Part shown: positions 10,657 through 23,048 of the stretch, piece by piece
How the letters are laid out: each line of letters begins with the position of its first letter
Numbering within the stretch: position 1 is the stretch's first letter
DNA from: Zarea fungicola
Lineage: Eukaryota; Ascomycota; Sordariomycetes; Hypocreales; Cordycipitaceae
Direction: 5' to 3'
Length of the DNA: 64,000 nt
Assembly (NCBI GenBank): GCA_900169235.1
Contig: FWCC01000008.1
Location: forward strand, 1 to 64,000
Translations under genes and position numbers: made by a program
Notes under the pieces: generated by a model
Databases searched by the model: none
What the model was told of the DNA's origin: nothing
What the model saw: only the letters and a program-made list of their open reading frames with translations

Positions 10657-11250
10657 ATGGCTTCTCAGAAAGGACGTTGCAACTGTGGTTCCATCACTCT
10701 ATCCCTCGCTGCAGCCCCTACTCAGGTTGTTATTTGCCATTGGTAGGGCTGCACATTTCCCCTTAGAATACACTGGAAATTTTCTAATCGGGTTTACAGT
10801 TTGAACTGTCGCAAAGCTGGTGGCCGTACGTTATGACAAGATATTCATGCAAGTATTAGTCACTGACGCTCGTAGCGTACTCTATGAACTATGTCATCGA
10901 CGAGAATGAAGATGCTATTGCTGATTCCAGAAATACCCTAAGACTTTATGAAGACAGGGATACTATTTCAGGAAACGTCTGTGAGGTGAGTGTTTTGCTT
11001 GCGCCGCTGCAACCCAGCCATCGCTGACTCGACTAGCGCTACTTTTGTTCGGGCTGTGGAAGGTATGTCGACCACAAACTAATAACACAATGCATGTTGC
11101 CATTAAATGCCCTAATAATTCCTTGACAGTGCCATTTATTCCGCGACTGTTGTTGCGCCCGGAAAGAAGCTCGTCAAAGCCTCGCTCTTTGACACCCTCG
11201 CTCATGATTTGATGGAGGTGAACCCAGAGCACAGAGTCACCTGGGACTAG
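10657..11250 (+). CDS. GFA/CENP-V (Mss4-like fold) zinc protein, glutathione-dependent formaldehyde-activating type
   Basis: Five small exons (10657-10742, 10800-10825, 10876-10985, 11037-11062, 11130-11250) join in frame to 122 residues, close to the usual 120-140. Zinc ligands are visible as CNC at residues 8-10, CHCLNC at 27-32 and CSGC at 78-81, followed by GSAIYS, all hallmarks of PF04828. The founding member of the family speeds formation of S-hydroxymethyl-glutathione from formaldehyde, but many fungal members have no proven substrate. All four introns have GT..AG ends with plausible branch sites. Two exons are only 26 bases long, so automatic gene callers may miss them. The C-terminus stops soon after a conserved-looking HRVTW segment and may be slightly shorter than in relatives. 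Probably cytosolic. Confidence 0.85.
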
Positions 11251-11729
11251 TCTCGTCCACGATTGCACCAAGGCTGCACTTTACTGGTGAATGGTCTACT
11301 ATTCAATATAAGACACTCAGGATACAGAGAGTTTCATGAATTTTGGGCAACATGTGTAGAGTAGAGGATAGTTTTTCTCTTCTACCAAGACGGCATAGAG
11401 TAGAACAGCGAATTCGAGAAGATTTCCTCTCTAATTTCATGGCAGAGCAGGGTGGAACTGATTTGCCCGCACTGTAACCGAAACTTCTCTTGGGGGCTAC
11501 GACTGGAAACAGCCATGCTATCATGCAAGTTGAATAAAGGGCCGGAGAATTCTACAGGCACGTAGAATACTGTCCAGTGGGGTAAAGAAGGTCAAAATTA
11601 AAGAGGTATTGTAAAGAAGATGAAATTATCCTTATCTGTGAGAGATACATTCCGAGTCGATGGGTTTCACAACTTCACATAAGCACCGAGGATTTCAGCC
11701 CCAACTTTTATCGCATCAGTAACATTGAA
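11251..11729. other. Convergent 3' intergenic region
   Basis: No gene or repeat seen. The short frames here are broken and AT-rich. Confidence 0.5.
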
Positions 11730-12780
11730 TCATTTGATGCAGACTCCAACAATTCGAGGGAAAATCTGATATGGCGGCTCCTGTACGGGCTGTTGAATAT
11801 TGATCTTCTGGAATGGCCCGGCAGAGAGAATACTTTTCAGTGTTTGACGACGAAGTTTACAGCCTCCCATGAGCGGGGTATAGAAACAACCGAGGTAGTC
11901 TATATGTATAATAAACACAGTATTAGATGGCCATGCCCATAGCTGACTGCTGGAACGTATGCGCTGCGAGAGGAAAGGTTGACTTACACTGATAGGCACG
12001 TAACAGTAGCCCTCCACGACTGGCTTTCACGTGCTCGTGAATATACCACCGGCCGCCAGGTTTGAGTAGTCTATATAAAAGTTTAATGTTTTCTTCGGGG
12101 TTGGGGATGCTGCAAAGGCAGCATATGCACACAATCGAGTCTATGCTGCCTTCTGGAATGCTATCACGCCGCCGGTCCGGACTGGTTAATTCGTCAATAC
12201 CGGCGGGAATGACTTGATAGATACCGTCAAGGTGGAGTTCACGGACTCGCTTGCGCAGAGGGGCAGTAAATGATGGATTTGGCTCAATGCCATATATTTT
12301 GGTGATTTTACCCCCGGGCCTCGCATGAGCTGGTGAGGTGCTGCCAAGCGACGCCGTTGGCCTGTCGGCGGTACGTCGATTCACCCCGGACGCCACTCGA
12401 GAAGGGGAACCATGGGGCGCTGAATCAATATGAACCGAGCCAGCCAGCACATCCATCCAAGCTCCATTCCCAGCGCCAACTTCGAGCACGACACCAGAAA
12501 TGGGCTCGCAGACAACATCATCGTGTATTCTACCGTCCTTGAAGCGGCCCTGCAGTAAAGCCTCGACGTGAGGCCTGTAGCTCTCCTTGATTTCAGGGCC
12601 AATGGTTGCCCAGAAATTGGCAAACCATTGCGATTTAAAGTCAGAGGGAGAGACCAGCTTGGAATATTCACCGGCGACAACGATTTGCTTGACAGTTCGA
12701 GGAATATGGAGGACGTTTAAGAAGAGTACCGCCCAGGGTATAGCTAGCTCTAGGATGATGTTGATGATGGTGTCTAGCAT
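11730..12780 (-). CDS. SAM-dependent methyltransferase, METTL7-like, with N-terminal membrane segment
   Basis: Two exons, 12780-11988 and 11899-11730, join across an 88-bp intron (GTAAGT, CTAAT, TAG) to 320 residues. Residues about 5-25 form a hydrophobic segment likely to anchor the protein in the ER or lipid-droplet membrane. The SAM-binding motif I is VVLEVGAGNGAW near residues 97-108, motif II is YGIEPN, and a later LLKPGGRWYIHEH segment is the usual post-motif. The C-terminal PLMGGCKLRRQT stretch matches the METTL7/Methyltransf_11 group. An unusual Ser/Pro/Arg-rich insert of about 45 residues (roughly 114-158) sits between motifs I and II, where relatives are usually short. It has no stops or splice signals that clearly mark it as an intron. 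Substrate unknown (thiol or lipid are possibilities). Confidence 0.8.
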
Positions 12781-13225
12781 TATGGCGGCGGAAAGGCTCT
12801 GCCGAGCCGATTAAAAATCCTGCTATGGTGGCGAAGGAAAAGATGGCATTGTATCAAGGTGAGAGAGTATGTAATGGCCGGAGAGAGGCTTTGCATGTAA
12901 TGGTTATGATGGAACGATACCTGGATGAACGGGCTGCGGGGCTTTAATAAGTCACCAGTTCACTGTAATTTGGCAGTGACGACAAGGTATTCGTCCCCCC
13001 CCCCCATAGCAGGCCGACAATCCCCCACCCACCGGCCACCACCACTTCATCGGCTCTCAAAGAATTACCTACGGCTTTGTCCATCGTTGAGCCGACATCC
13101 ATCCGTCCTCGCCACTCCGGACACCAGACACACAAGCATATTCATCATTGACCGCCAGCGAATCAACTCTTCCGAGGCTTAGCAAAATCACACCGTCCCC
13201 GCCACCTCAACAACGCCCGCCTGTC
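12781..13225. other. Divergent promoter region (methyltransferase / Ubc7)
   Basis: Non-coding. It contains an 11-base run of C at about 12995-13005 and a C-rich leader just before the Ubc7 ATG. Confidence 0.6.
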
Positions 13226-13857
13226 ATGGCATCCACCGCCCAGCGCCGCCTGCTCCAAGAATACCGCGCCCTCACCAACAACCCTCCCGATGGCATCACC
13301 GCCGGCCCTGTCTCCGAGGAAGATATCCTGCTCTGGGAGTGCCTGATCCAAGGACCCGAGGGCACGCCCTTTGAGGGAGGCGTATTCCCCGCCGAGCTCA
13401 AGTTCCCCAAGGACTACCCTCTCGCTCCGCCCACGATGAGGTTTCTATGTGACGTCTGGCACCCCAATGGTAGGTTTGCACTCTCTGCCAACTGCCGTGT
13501 TGGCACTTTTTTCTTATTCTTTGGCCTGGCTTTCATGTCGGCCCAATATGTTTCCGTTTTGACTCCCTGTTTGCTAATGGACTTGTTTTGCCACGAGTTT
13601 CAGTCTACTCGAGTGGCCTCGTCTGCATCTCCATCCTGCACGCGCCCGGCGACGACCCTAACCACTACGAGCACGCCTCGGAGCGCTGGTCCCCCATCCA
13701 GTCGGTCGAAAAGATCCTCATCTCCGTCATGAGCATGCTCGCCGAGCCCAATGACGAGAGCCCGGCCAACATTGAAGCCGCCAAGATGTGGCGCGATCAC
13801 AGGGCCGAGTACGAGAATGTCGTTCGTCAGAGTGTCCGAAGGTCCCTTGGTCTTTAG
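13226..13857 (+). CDS. ubc7: Ubiquitin-conjugating enzyme E2, Ubc7 / UBE2G2 type (ERAD)
   Basis: Exons 13226-13469 and 13604-13857 join across a 134-bp intron to 165 residues, the same length as yeast Ubc7. The catalytic cysteine is Cys89 in the GLVCISI motif, followed by the acidic [17 protein letters not shown] insertion that distinguishes the Ubc7/G2 class. The HPN motif lies just before the splice junction (residues 79-81). In known systems this E2 works at the ER membrane with Cue1-like and Hrd1/Doa10 ligases to ubiquitinate misfolded proteins for proteasomal degradation. The ATG at 13226 begins the conserved domain directly; frame continuation upstream is not needed. No oddities. Confidence 0.93.
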
Positions 13858-14203
13858 ATTTTTCGCCCCTCTTTGTCCTTTTTTTTAAACCTGCACCGGT
13901 CTACGATGTAACGAATACCCTTACCGAATCATAAAAAATATACTAGAATTATGCTTTTAGTCACATGCCGTTTAAAATATATGGCATATGCGTGAGCTCG
14001 GTTGCCCTCCAATTGCCAGCGGGCTAAAGCAAGCAGTGCAACATATATATTTATGTGTGCAGGCAGGTTTCTTCTTTGTTGTTTTTATTGTATTCAAGTT
14101 TTGAATAGATGGAACTCAACAGTCGCTTTATGCCGCATTCTCACCGTCTAATTAAACATGCTCGTCTTTCAGTAAATAGAATTTTTTTCTTCCCATCATG
14201 TCT
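13858..14203. other. Convergent 3' intergenic region
   Basis: AT-rich stretch between the ends of the Ubc7 and auxilin genes. Nothing else seen. Confidence 0.6.
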
Positions 14204-16971
14204 TCATAGTCCATTCTCCGCTTTGAACTTATCCCATGCCTCGTTCAGTGTGCTAAACACTGATCCAGCAATAAGGCGCACTTCAGTTGAAGCATTCTGC
14301 GCAATCTAATTTTGCAAACAAACTCAGTCAGTACTTGTACAAATAGGTGAAAAAGAAGACGCTGTTTAAGAGGGGACAAGCAGCTTAGCAATTCTCTTAC
14401 CTTGTCCGGATGCGTCTTGGCAATCGCCTTCATGTACGAAATCTTGACCTTATTCGCCATGACAAGCTCATGCATGCCCACCTTTTTCCACCCACTGTCC
14501 TCCCAGAGTACCTGGTCCAGACTCGCAATCAGCCCGCGCAGGTTATCCCGCTTGCCATCGCGCCACGCCGACACCTTCGCGTCAACTTTGTCCGCCAGCG
14601 CAAACTTTTCGTCGTCGTCCTTGGCGGCGGCCTCGTGAGCCTCGCGGAGCCTCGTAACAGCCGCCGAATCCTTCGGCGGCTGCAGGCTGGCCGAGGCGGC
14701 CGCCGCTGGCCTGGGTGCTGTCGGCTTGGGCTTGGGTGCGAGAGCAGTCTGGCATCGCTGGCGACCCTTGACGGCCGTTGCGCCACCGAGACCGGCCTCG
14801 ACGGTAGCCTTCCATACGGCCAGGGCGTCTGCCCACTTTTCCATCTGCTCGAGGGCTTCGGCTTTGCGGCTGAGCGCCTTGCCGTACAGATCACGCATGT
14901 CCCTGTGCTCTTCCTGGCCGGTTTCACCCGTCACGGTGACCGTCTCACCCTGGCCGTTCCCAGGGCCAATGATTTTGAGCGCATCATCCGCGTCTGTCAC
15001 CGCTTGTTTCGGCTCACCCGTCTTCAAAGCCGTCAACGCTCGGTTTGTGAGGAGGACAATTGCAAGCGGATGCGCAGATGGCACGGCAGCCAGGGAAGAC
15101 GAGTAGGACGTGTGCGCCTGAGCAAAATCACCTCGCTTGAAATGCGATGTCCCCTCCAGACGGTGCTTTGTAGAGGTTTGCATCGCTGCAGGTGCAATGG
15201 GGGGTATCTGCCGGGGAGGTTCCGGGGTCGCCTTGCGCACTGGTATCGGGTTGGCTTGCGGTCTCTTCATGGGCAGCGGTGCGCTCTGGGGCGGAGTCGC
15301 ACGACTGGGTTGTTTTGGTACCTCAGTTGTGCCAAAAAGCAGATCTGGCTCGGGCTCGGCTACAACTGGCTGGGCGGGGGACGCTGGCTTGCGTCGCCTG
15401 CTGGAGCTTATCGCAAATGTATCGTCATCTTCAGTAAATCGGTTAAGCCGTGGCCGGGCGTTCGGCACCAGCGGGGGCGCGGCTTGTTGCTGCTGCCACC
15501 TGGGAACGGAACCACTCCGGCTCTGGCCAGCAGACGATGTAGCAGGTGAGGAGCTGCGGGTGAGATCCGGCGTCGCTTGGCGGCTCTTGTCCCTTGTTGT
15601 TCTTGGTCGGCCGCTACCCGCCTCGAGCATCATGGCTTCGTCGGTTGCTCCAACGTCTCCTCTCGTGGGGCGAACCTGGTTCTGCTGCACATCGCGCATC
15701 CACTTGGGCTGGCTAGGATCGCCGACGCCGTCTTGCTGAAAGTCGGCGACAGCCTGCTGCATCTTTTTTTGTCCCGTCTTCCAGAGCGAGTTGGCTGTCT
15801 TGAATAGACTGCTTCCAACAGCTGCTGCAGACTTGGCAAATTCAGGTTCGCCTCGTCCTGCGGGTGCCTGCTCTCGTCGCTCCGACCGGTTCGAGTTGTT
15901 AGACGACGGTCGGCCCTGAGCTTTAGCCTTGGATTTTCGATGCGCTTCGTCAAGCAACCAGTTCGCAGCCTGCTGAACGTTGGTGCCGGCACCGCTCTCT
16001 ATCAATGCGCGGCTCGCATCCTCTGGCGAGAAGCCATAGGCCGTCAACTGCGCCACGGCACTATCAAACGGGCCATCATTGCTGATATTATGCCGTTGTG
16101 TCTCATTCCGCGTTCCCCGGGGTAGTTGCTCCTCTTCGGATGAGCTCGAGTCGTTATCTTCAATGGGCTTCCCAGGCTCGCCTCGTTGCGGGACAACGTG
16201 CTGTTTAGCGCGCACCTCTTCCACCGGTTTTCCGAGATCTCCCAAGAAATCCTCATCGTCAACAGTCTGTGTCTGGACTGGCGCCGCAGTGACACCACTT
16301 GGTTTGAATTCGCTCAGACCAAAGGGGTCGTCGTCATGTTCGGGAAAGGTGCCCGACCCAGCGCCCGACGCACTCCAAGCACTTGGGTCTGAAAGGTCGA
16401 GGGGTTTCTCGCCGGCAGCCGGAGTTGAAGCCTTCTTCCCTGGTGGGGGGAAATGGCTCGATTTGTCGACTTCGGTATCCTTGTTAAACGCTGCAAAGAG
16501 GTCGGCGTCGTTGTTGGACCTTTGCGCCGGTACCAGGAGGGGTGGTTGTAGCGCTGGACTTGCGGTCTGGCCGCGCGACCCGAGCATGTCCCATTGCTGG
16601 CCATTTCCGAACTGCGCTTCCGTCATTCTACGCTTCTCCTCCTCTTTCTGGCGCTTCTCAGCCTCGAGCTGCGCCTGGCGCTCGGCCAGCGTTATGTTCT
16701 GTGACTTCTTCGCAATGCCGAATCTCGCCAGGTTACTGAAGCTATCCTGAGCCGCCATGGGCTGCGATGTCGTCTGCTGCTGGGGTGGAGGTTTCGCAAG
16801 CGAGCTGCTTCCCGCGCTCTGTGTCGAAGCGGGCGTGTTACGTCCTGAGGTGAAGGGCGAGGGGCTCTGCCGTAGCGACGGGTACAAGGTGGTATTGGCA
16901 GCCATTGGAGCAGCTTTTGTTGCCTTCCAGGCGCTAGGATTTGACCAATCGAGGCCGGAAAGGTCGTCCAT
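14204..16971 (-). CDS. SWA2: Auxilin-like clathrin-uncoating cochaperone (UBA-TPR-J domain, Swa2 type)
   Basis: A long exon 16971-14401 and a last exon 14305-14204 join across a 95-bp intron (CTGAC branch, TAG acceptor) to 890 residues. The order is a disordered, Pro/Ser/Gln-rich N-terminus with Asp-Pro-Phe/Trp-like short motifs that suit clathrin-adaptor binding; a Lys/Glu-rich coiled stretch near 95-120; a UBA domain near 302-345; a TPR region about 612-680; and a C-terminal J domain with the essential HPD at 854-856. The intron falls right after HPDK, so the last helix of the J domain comes only from the second exon. Such proteins recruit Hsp70 to strip clathrin from coated vesicles. The ATG at 16971 starts the conserved MDDLSGLDW N-terminus. 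Confidence 0.9.
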
Positions 16972-19900
16972 TGTGGCGCGGGCTTCTTGTTTACTTGGGG
17001 TTTGTTGAGGTTTGTGCTCAAGGTGTGTGGCACGCGATCATGACGGACAGTCCTTTGGAGTTGCCTGGAGCTTTGGGGGTCGTTGTCATTCGTACCACCA
17101 GTTGCCAGCTGCGCCACGCGCCACCATTTCTGCGACTCATTGGCATTGTGGCGCTGTCACATGACCGCTTCGTGTAAATGTAAGAGATCTTCTTGAACCG
17201 CGGTAATTTAGGATCCCGATCCAGAGGTGTATGTTCCATGGCTACTTCTCCTCCTGACTATATTGTATAGATTGTGGAAACTCTCCTTTCACTCGGCGAT
17301 GAACTAATCTGCCCTGTTGCTCTAGTTTGCCCCAACCTCAATTACATACGTGCTACAACAACTGGCTTGTAATTGTAGACATTGAACAACGGTAAATACT
17401 AAAGTGTATTATTCATGACATATTTAAAAAGAAATAGCCATGCCAAGATAAACCTGGAACTTCGAGAACAACTTCAAGTGAATGAATGGCATACACTGGC
17501 GCCTCTCTGGCAGTTGTCAGCGGTCCTACCCTGTACTCACTCCGACAATCGGCAAAGAGTTTTGCTTCACTCCGGGATGGCCTTTTCTTATAAGTCCACT
17601 CCCTAGTGCGTAGTCTCAGAAACATTCATTCTCTATTTATTAATAGGATGGTGTAGGCGGCTCAGCCGCAGTTATTATTCTGAAATTGAAAGCTTGTTCT
17701 CAGTGGGTCATTTCCGACAATCGAGGCCACCAGTCCATTGTTTTGGTCGCGGCCTTGGCTGGTGGGTTGGATGCGGATCCGGACAAAATTACTGTGGAAG
17801 AAACCCTTGTATTAATAAATTAAAATTCATCATACCCCGAAATTGCATGTGTACACGAAATTGTCCGCTGTGTTACTGTGAAATCCCAGATACGTGGCAA
17901 ATGCTCCAGGCTAGTGCCAAGGAGTCTTGGGAGCCAAGAAAAAAGAGGATGATCACTATCATGGGCAAATTTGGAGCTGATGTCTACAGTGGGGACGAAT
18001 TATGTAAATACTTTATTTTGTACATGAGGCCTTGGGCACTAGGGAACTCTGACACTGGGGGGAAGAGTCTATTTCTCAACTGCGGTTAACATTAGAGTAC
18101 TTGTCTGGTTGGCATAACTAGCACAAGGACAACCGCAGAGCTTTGAGTAAGCAAAACAAAAAGGAGACGTCTGCAGGAGGAGATTCAACACTGCGTATTT
18201 CGACACGTTTGAGATATATGGGCAAGTTCTCCATGGGCGAGCTATATTTCAACACATCCCAACCTGGGAATGCCACGAAAAAAAGGGAGGAAGAGCGATA
18301 ATAAACTAGCTCTGGAGTTGAGATCTCCTTTGCCCTTGGTTCATCCCTTGCAATGCCGCGCTTGGACGGAAACCGATCAACGGTGCCGAAACCCCGTGCA
18401 ATTTTTTTTTTCAGAATGCGTATGGAGTAATATATTGCAATTTACGAACAAGGCTATTATGTTTTATTGTTCTCAGCGAGACAGGTGACTGCCGAGTCGC
18501 CGCATGGTGGTATTTGGCCAAGCCCAGCTAATGATTTGGCGGGATAGTATTATTTACTGCTTTTCTTTCGTTTTATGGTGTACGTACGTACTGCCTTGGA
18601 AGTAGGAAAAGAGTAAGACAGACTCGGAATAGAAATGTTGCTCATGACGTTGAAGTCACCATTTTGATATCAAGGATAAGAAAAATAGGAACAGAGAAAG
18701 AATTGCTGGCCAGGTGGCGCGTGCAGAGTGCAACATGATCTTACTCTTTGTCAGTACAGTAGGTGTACCATTCACAAGGGATGTGAACGGTTCTGCAAAC
18801 AGGTAAATGGAAGCTCGTATATTTGCTTTCACCTCAACATTTTCTTGAGTCGAACGTCGATGGGAAAGTTGCTTGCAAACTGCGAAGCCACTTATAATGC
18901 ACCGTCTCTCTACCGCTCTCTATTTGTTACTGATATTAATGTTTTGTAAGCCATATCACATCTTTATTTGCCACACTACCCCATTCAAGGCAGGACCCTG
19001 GTGCCTGGACATTGGTAGCCTAATTATTGTGTTCTTGCTTCCAAGATAGTACTGGTACGGTAGTTGACTGTCTCCCACCCAATGGCAGGAGAGAGGCACA
19101 GTATGACGTATGTACATGCGTTTCCAAAGGGGGATTGGTGCGGCGAGTGGCGGTTGCGTTGTGGCGTTTTCCTCTTTTAACCCTTGTCAACGCCCAGAGA
19201 TCCCCGCGCAGTTTCTGTCGAGTGGCACTGGTACGCTTGGGACCCCGATCAGAGGTTGGCGGCCCCCCTGTATATGGGCTTTACCCAGGGGCCGGTTCAT
19301 TACTGAAGGGGTAACGGGGGGTCGGATGGGGGCACCGGATTGGTGGGCTTGTAGCGGGACTTTGTCTAGGAATGGTTTCATACCCCTGCAAGGCACGATG
19401 TGGTACTTGCAGGTACTTTGCACGTTGGTCTGGCTTTGTTGACCAGAGACAAGAGCTGCAAGCAACAAAGGAGCAGTGTGCGAATTTATTTTCATTAAGC
19501 AGGAAGCTGATTGTGGGCTGGCCTGATTAACTTCCCCATTTTCTTCAATGACGATATGATTCTCGTATTCTGCACGATACCCGAAATACTGGTAAAGAGG
19601 GATGGAGGCTGTGTAGAAATTATTCTTGGCACGCATATCGTGGCTACTGGTAGCCATCAGCGTTGCTGTTGCCATTGTCCGTAAATAACATCTATGTCTG
19701 TGTCTGTGTCTCGTACAAGGACCCTCGAGTCGATTAAAGGGATCAGGAAACGGCCTACCGGAGGAGAGTTTAGAAAGAGCATTTCTTAGAATGCCGCCCT
19801 CCCACCTCAACTTCCAATTGCGATATTAATTCGATAGTCTTTCGGGGCTATAAGTGCGCCTGTTCAAGTAGAGACCATCTGCAGTTGCTTCTTTAGCATC

Positions 19901-20270
19901 TTGTCACAGGCCCTCTCTCCCTGCATCGGTTTTCTACGAATCTAAATTAAACGACTAAATAATTCAAAACACTATTGAATTGGTACATGCCTTCACACTT
20001 GTAGCTAGTAACAGCGGAAAACGAACAAAACTTGAAAGACTAAATCCGCATCTGACCGTTACTATTGCAAATTGTCATCTCACAATCGGCGCTGGTCAAC
20101 AGCACGCCATACACGGAAAGCAGAAAGTAGAATCTTTGTGCAGAAAAGAGCATCTTCACCCGGGACCGGATTTCATTGTGTTTTAAAAATAGGCATGGCG
20201 CTGATTTTGCCCATGTCTGTCTCAATAGTCTGGGCAAGATTCCAGAAGCGGCGAGTTACCATCCCCATGT

Positions 20271-20286
20271 AGGCTACATGTAGCCT
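20271..20286. repeat. 16-bp perfect palindrome AGGCTACATGTAGCCT
   Basis: The sequence equals its own reverse complement without a spacer. It could be a dimeric protein-binding site or chance. No similar copy was noticed nearby. Confidence 0.5.
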
Positions 20287-21689
20287 CGTAGTAGTGGCGT
20301 TCATTGTCTTCTGCCGCTGGCCATCGACATAGGCATGTATTGGGCCTGAAAACAAACGCCTTTCCTTGTACTCTTGGCTGGTCGCAGCACTCGGAATCTA
20401 GATACAGCCTTTGCCTTTATTATTGGACGGTTTCTTTGTTGAAAATATATTTGACAGCCTCCCTGCTTGGCTGCCTGTCCACCTCCTGGCTCGTTCGCAG
20501 CGTTTCTACAGGACCCTGCAGGGCACTTGGAACGATCACCCCACTGAGACAAAAAACGCCCCCAAAGTCCTGCATGCCAATCAATGCAGACCAAGAAGAT
20601 AAAGCGGCTCGGGGGGGTTTGTCGGCGTTGCATGCCAGCAGCTGGCCATCTACTAAAAAGCCCTGTGTGTGTTTGCAGCCAACCACCTGCTGGTATTCGT
20701 CCTCTTCCCGGTCTCGTTCAGCAGTTGAGTAGGACTAGTATTGTTTCGCATACTTGTTTCTCAGCGTAAAGGTCAGGGCGCAGACGAGTACCTGTGACAT
20801 GCTGTGCACATATTGCCCACCACACCATTACTTGCCAGTAACTCTCTGCGCCAGTCTGTGAGACGGTTGGTGCTTGGTTGCAGGCTGAAGGCCCATCAAT
20901 GGGTTCGTTGATGGCATGATGGTGTGCCCCTTGGAACCCCATTGTAATGTTAGTGACCTGCCAACATCGTCATACCTACTTGCAGCGTTTCCGGGTATTA
21001 CTTGTAAAAGAGCGATCAGCGTGCTACAAGGCATTCTCCAGGATAACAAGAGACGGGTAGAGCCATAAATACGTGCCAATATCGAGGCTTTGCAAGACGG
21101 AAAAGAGGAAATGTGAGAGCAGCTGAATATTTGGTTTCCTGGGCGTGTGCTGTGCTGGAAGAACACGTTGACCTGGTGGTAGCCGATCAATGCTCCCTTT
21201 TCAGTTAGTCAATGCGGCAAATAGAAGAGTCTCAAGAAACGAACCGTAGATGGCTGTGAGTGATGGCCCTGACGGGGAGGTGGAAGCTGGGAGTGTGGGA
21301 GACCACCAAGCGCCGCCTGCGACCAGCCACACGAGTTTCCAAATTCTTGAACAAAAAGGTGGCGTAGGGCTCAAAGCTCTTTCTTTATTCGCATCCTCCA
21401 GCCAGATTCGTTTCCCCCGAGAGTACGGAGACAGAGAACCCGCCGTGTAAAAGCCTGTCTGGCATGGTACCTTCAATAATTCCTCATTGCTCATAACCAT
21501 CACCAAAACGGAATGTCGCCTCAAGTCACTCCACCCTGATCTCCGCTCCCTAATCTCCAACCATGGGGCTCCTTTGGCCACACAGACTAGCGCTTGACCG
21601 TCAACCCTTGTGCCTGGGCGGCCCTGGCCTAGTGTCCTACCTTTGCCGGGGGTACCTCGTGGTACCTTGTCGTCGATTCTGGTGGCTGC

Positions 21690-22542
21690 TCTCTTTCCAC
21701 TTACCAGTTTATTATACACCGTTTTGGCTGCCCTTCCGTCTTAGTCCTCCCTCTGACCCTTCTCCTCTTTCATCGCAAGAGTTCCTCTCGATAACCAGAT
21801 TCGCTCCTTTTTTCTTTCTCTTCTTTTCTTTTACCAAAAATCTTCAAACCACGCTCCTTACCTCCGTTTTCTTACGGCAACTTTTTTCTCTTCTCAACAA
21901 AGCAGCCTGACCGCATTCACTCCTTCGCCACTTGGACAACGAAAATCTGCGCGACCTTGATACTGTGAAACGACTTATTTATATCGGTCCGCTCAGACTG
22001 TTGTGCAATCAAGCAAAACGTTCTGCATTTTAAAAAAGTCGAATCATCCTGGATTCTCCGTGTCTCGTTCAAGTCCTATTTAAAAGAGACCCGGTGTCTT
22101 TTTTTTTCTTCTTGTTCGTCAACCTTCATCGCTTAAACCGCCCTTGAAAGCAGTAGTGCCAGAGCGACAACGATCCGACCTCCCGATCTAGACCGTCAAA
22201 CCGAATTGTTTCTGGCCGTTCTTTTTTTTCCCACCGAATACGCACCTGATCAGTTTCAAATTCTCCTTTACGCGCCTCTTTGTGTCGTCATAAAAACCGG
22301 GGTTCTTTGTCGCCAACCCAGCAACTGGCCGCTCACTGGAATTCTCAAGTTTCACTCTGCGCGACGAGGTTGGAGGACGTACGTGACTGCATAGTTGGGC
22401 TGAACGAAAAACGTCGTTTTTGCAGCTACTTCTTTTGGTTCCTACAAATTTTTTTTTGAGCGACGAGATTAATTCTTGGACTCTCTTCACTGATATTTTT
22501 GCTTCCTTCTTTCCTGGAAAGCTTGGACGACAGCGAGTTTTG
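21690..22542 (+). promoter_or_regulatory. Pyrimidine-rich tract, probable long transcribed leader
   Basis: Repeated CTTTT/TCTTC runs on the + strand resemble the start regions and long untranslated leaders of fungal regulatory genes. A GTAAGT donor follows at 22543 and a CT-rich TTCTTTCAG acceptor ends at 22907, so a spliced leader of the DUF1996 gene is possible. Alternatively it is an independent non-coding transcript. Confidence 0.35.
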
Positions 22543-23048
22543 GTAAGTTCATCATGGCCCAGTTGCCACCACGATGCATTCACTCGACCCACCTGGACGA
22601 CCAATACGTGGCATGGACGAGGGTTGAATTGAAACTGGCAATGAATCTATAAGGAAATGCATTTTTTTAAATAGAGATTTGGAGTCGATGGAATAGCTGG
22701 AGCGGCTGAAGCAATGATCAAGAGGCAATTTGCCACTGTATTATTCTGAGGAGGCTTCACGGATGACAGGCAGTTGCGAGCCGCAAGCTATTTTCTGTTG
22801 CAGCTGTTGCCACCTGCCAGGACTAAGCTGTTGCAAACGCTTCCAATTCACTGCCGCCGCTCTCACCGTCCCCCCTTCTCACTTTGCCCTTTTCTCTATT
22901 CTTTCAGGCGCATTTCATCTATCTCGTCACTCCCTCTGAACCCTTTCACTAATACATCACTTGCGTAGACTGCATCATCGCGTCGTCCACTCCTTGACTA
23001 AACTACTAGCTGCGTACGACAGCCCTTCTAACCTTGGATACATTCACA

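Larger units (their letters stand above)
16972..23048. other. Six-kilobase region without a recognisable gene
   Basis: Frames of up to about 200 codons exist but begin with TTG or GTG, have no family resemblance and show no coding-like third positions. Contents seen: a TGTGTC microsatellite near 19697, a 16-bp perfect palindrome at 20271-20286, and a marked pyrimidine-rich block from about 21690 to 22540 that resembles a long fungal 5' leader. From 22860 on there is a second CT-rich tract that is the immediate leader of the DUF1996 gene. Confidence 0.6.

Noticed and set aside
14410..15549. 379-codon + strand frame opposite the auxilin gene
   Set aside because: It lies wholly antisense to a well-supported gene with a J domain and shows no family features; it is a shadow of GC-rich codons.
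17694..18089. 131-codon frame with several cysteines
   Set aside because: TTG start and no signal peptide; probably chance.
19187..19810. 207-codon minus-strand frame
   Set aside because: Starts with TTG, has no recognisable motifs and no promoter or splice context.
21201..21719. 172-codon minus-strand frame
   Set aside because: Starts with GTG; overlaps the pyrimidine-rich leader-like region; no motifs.
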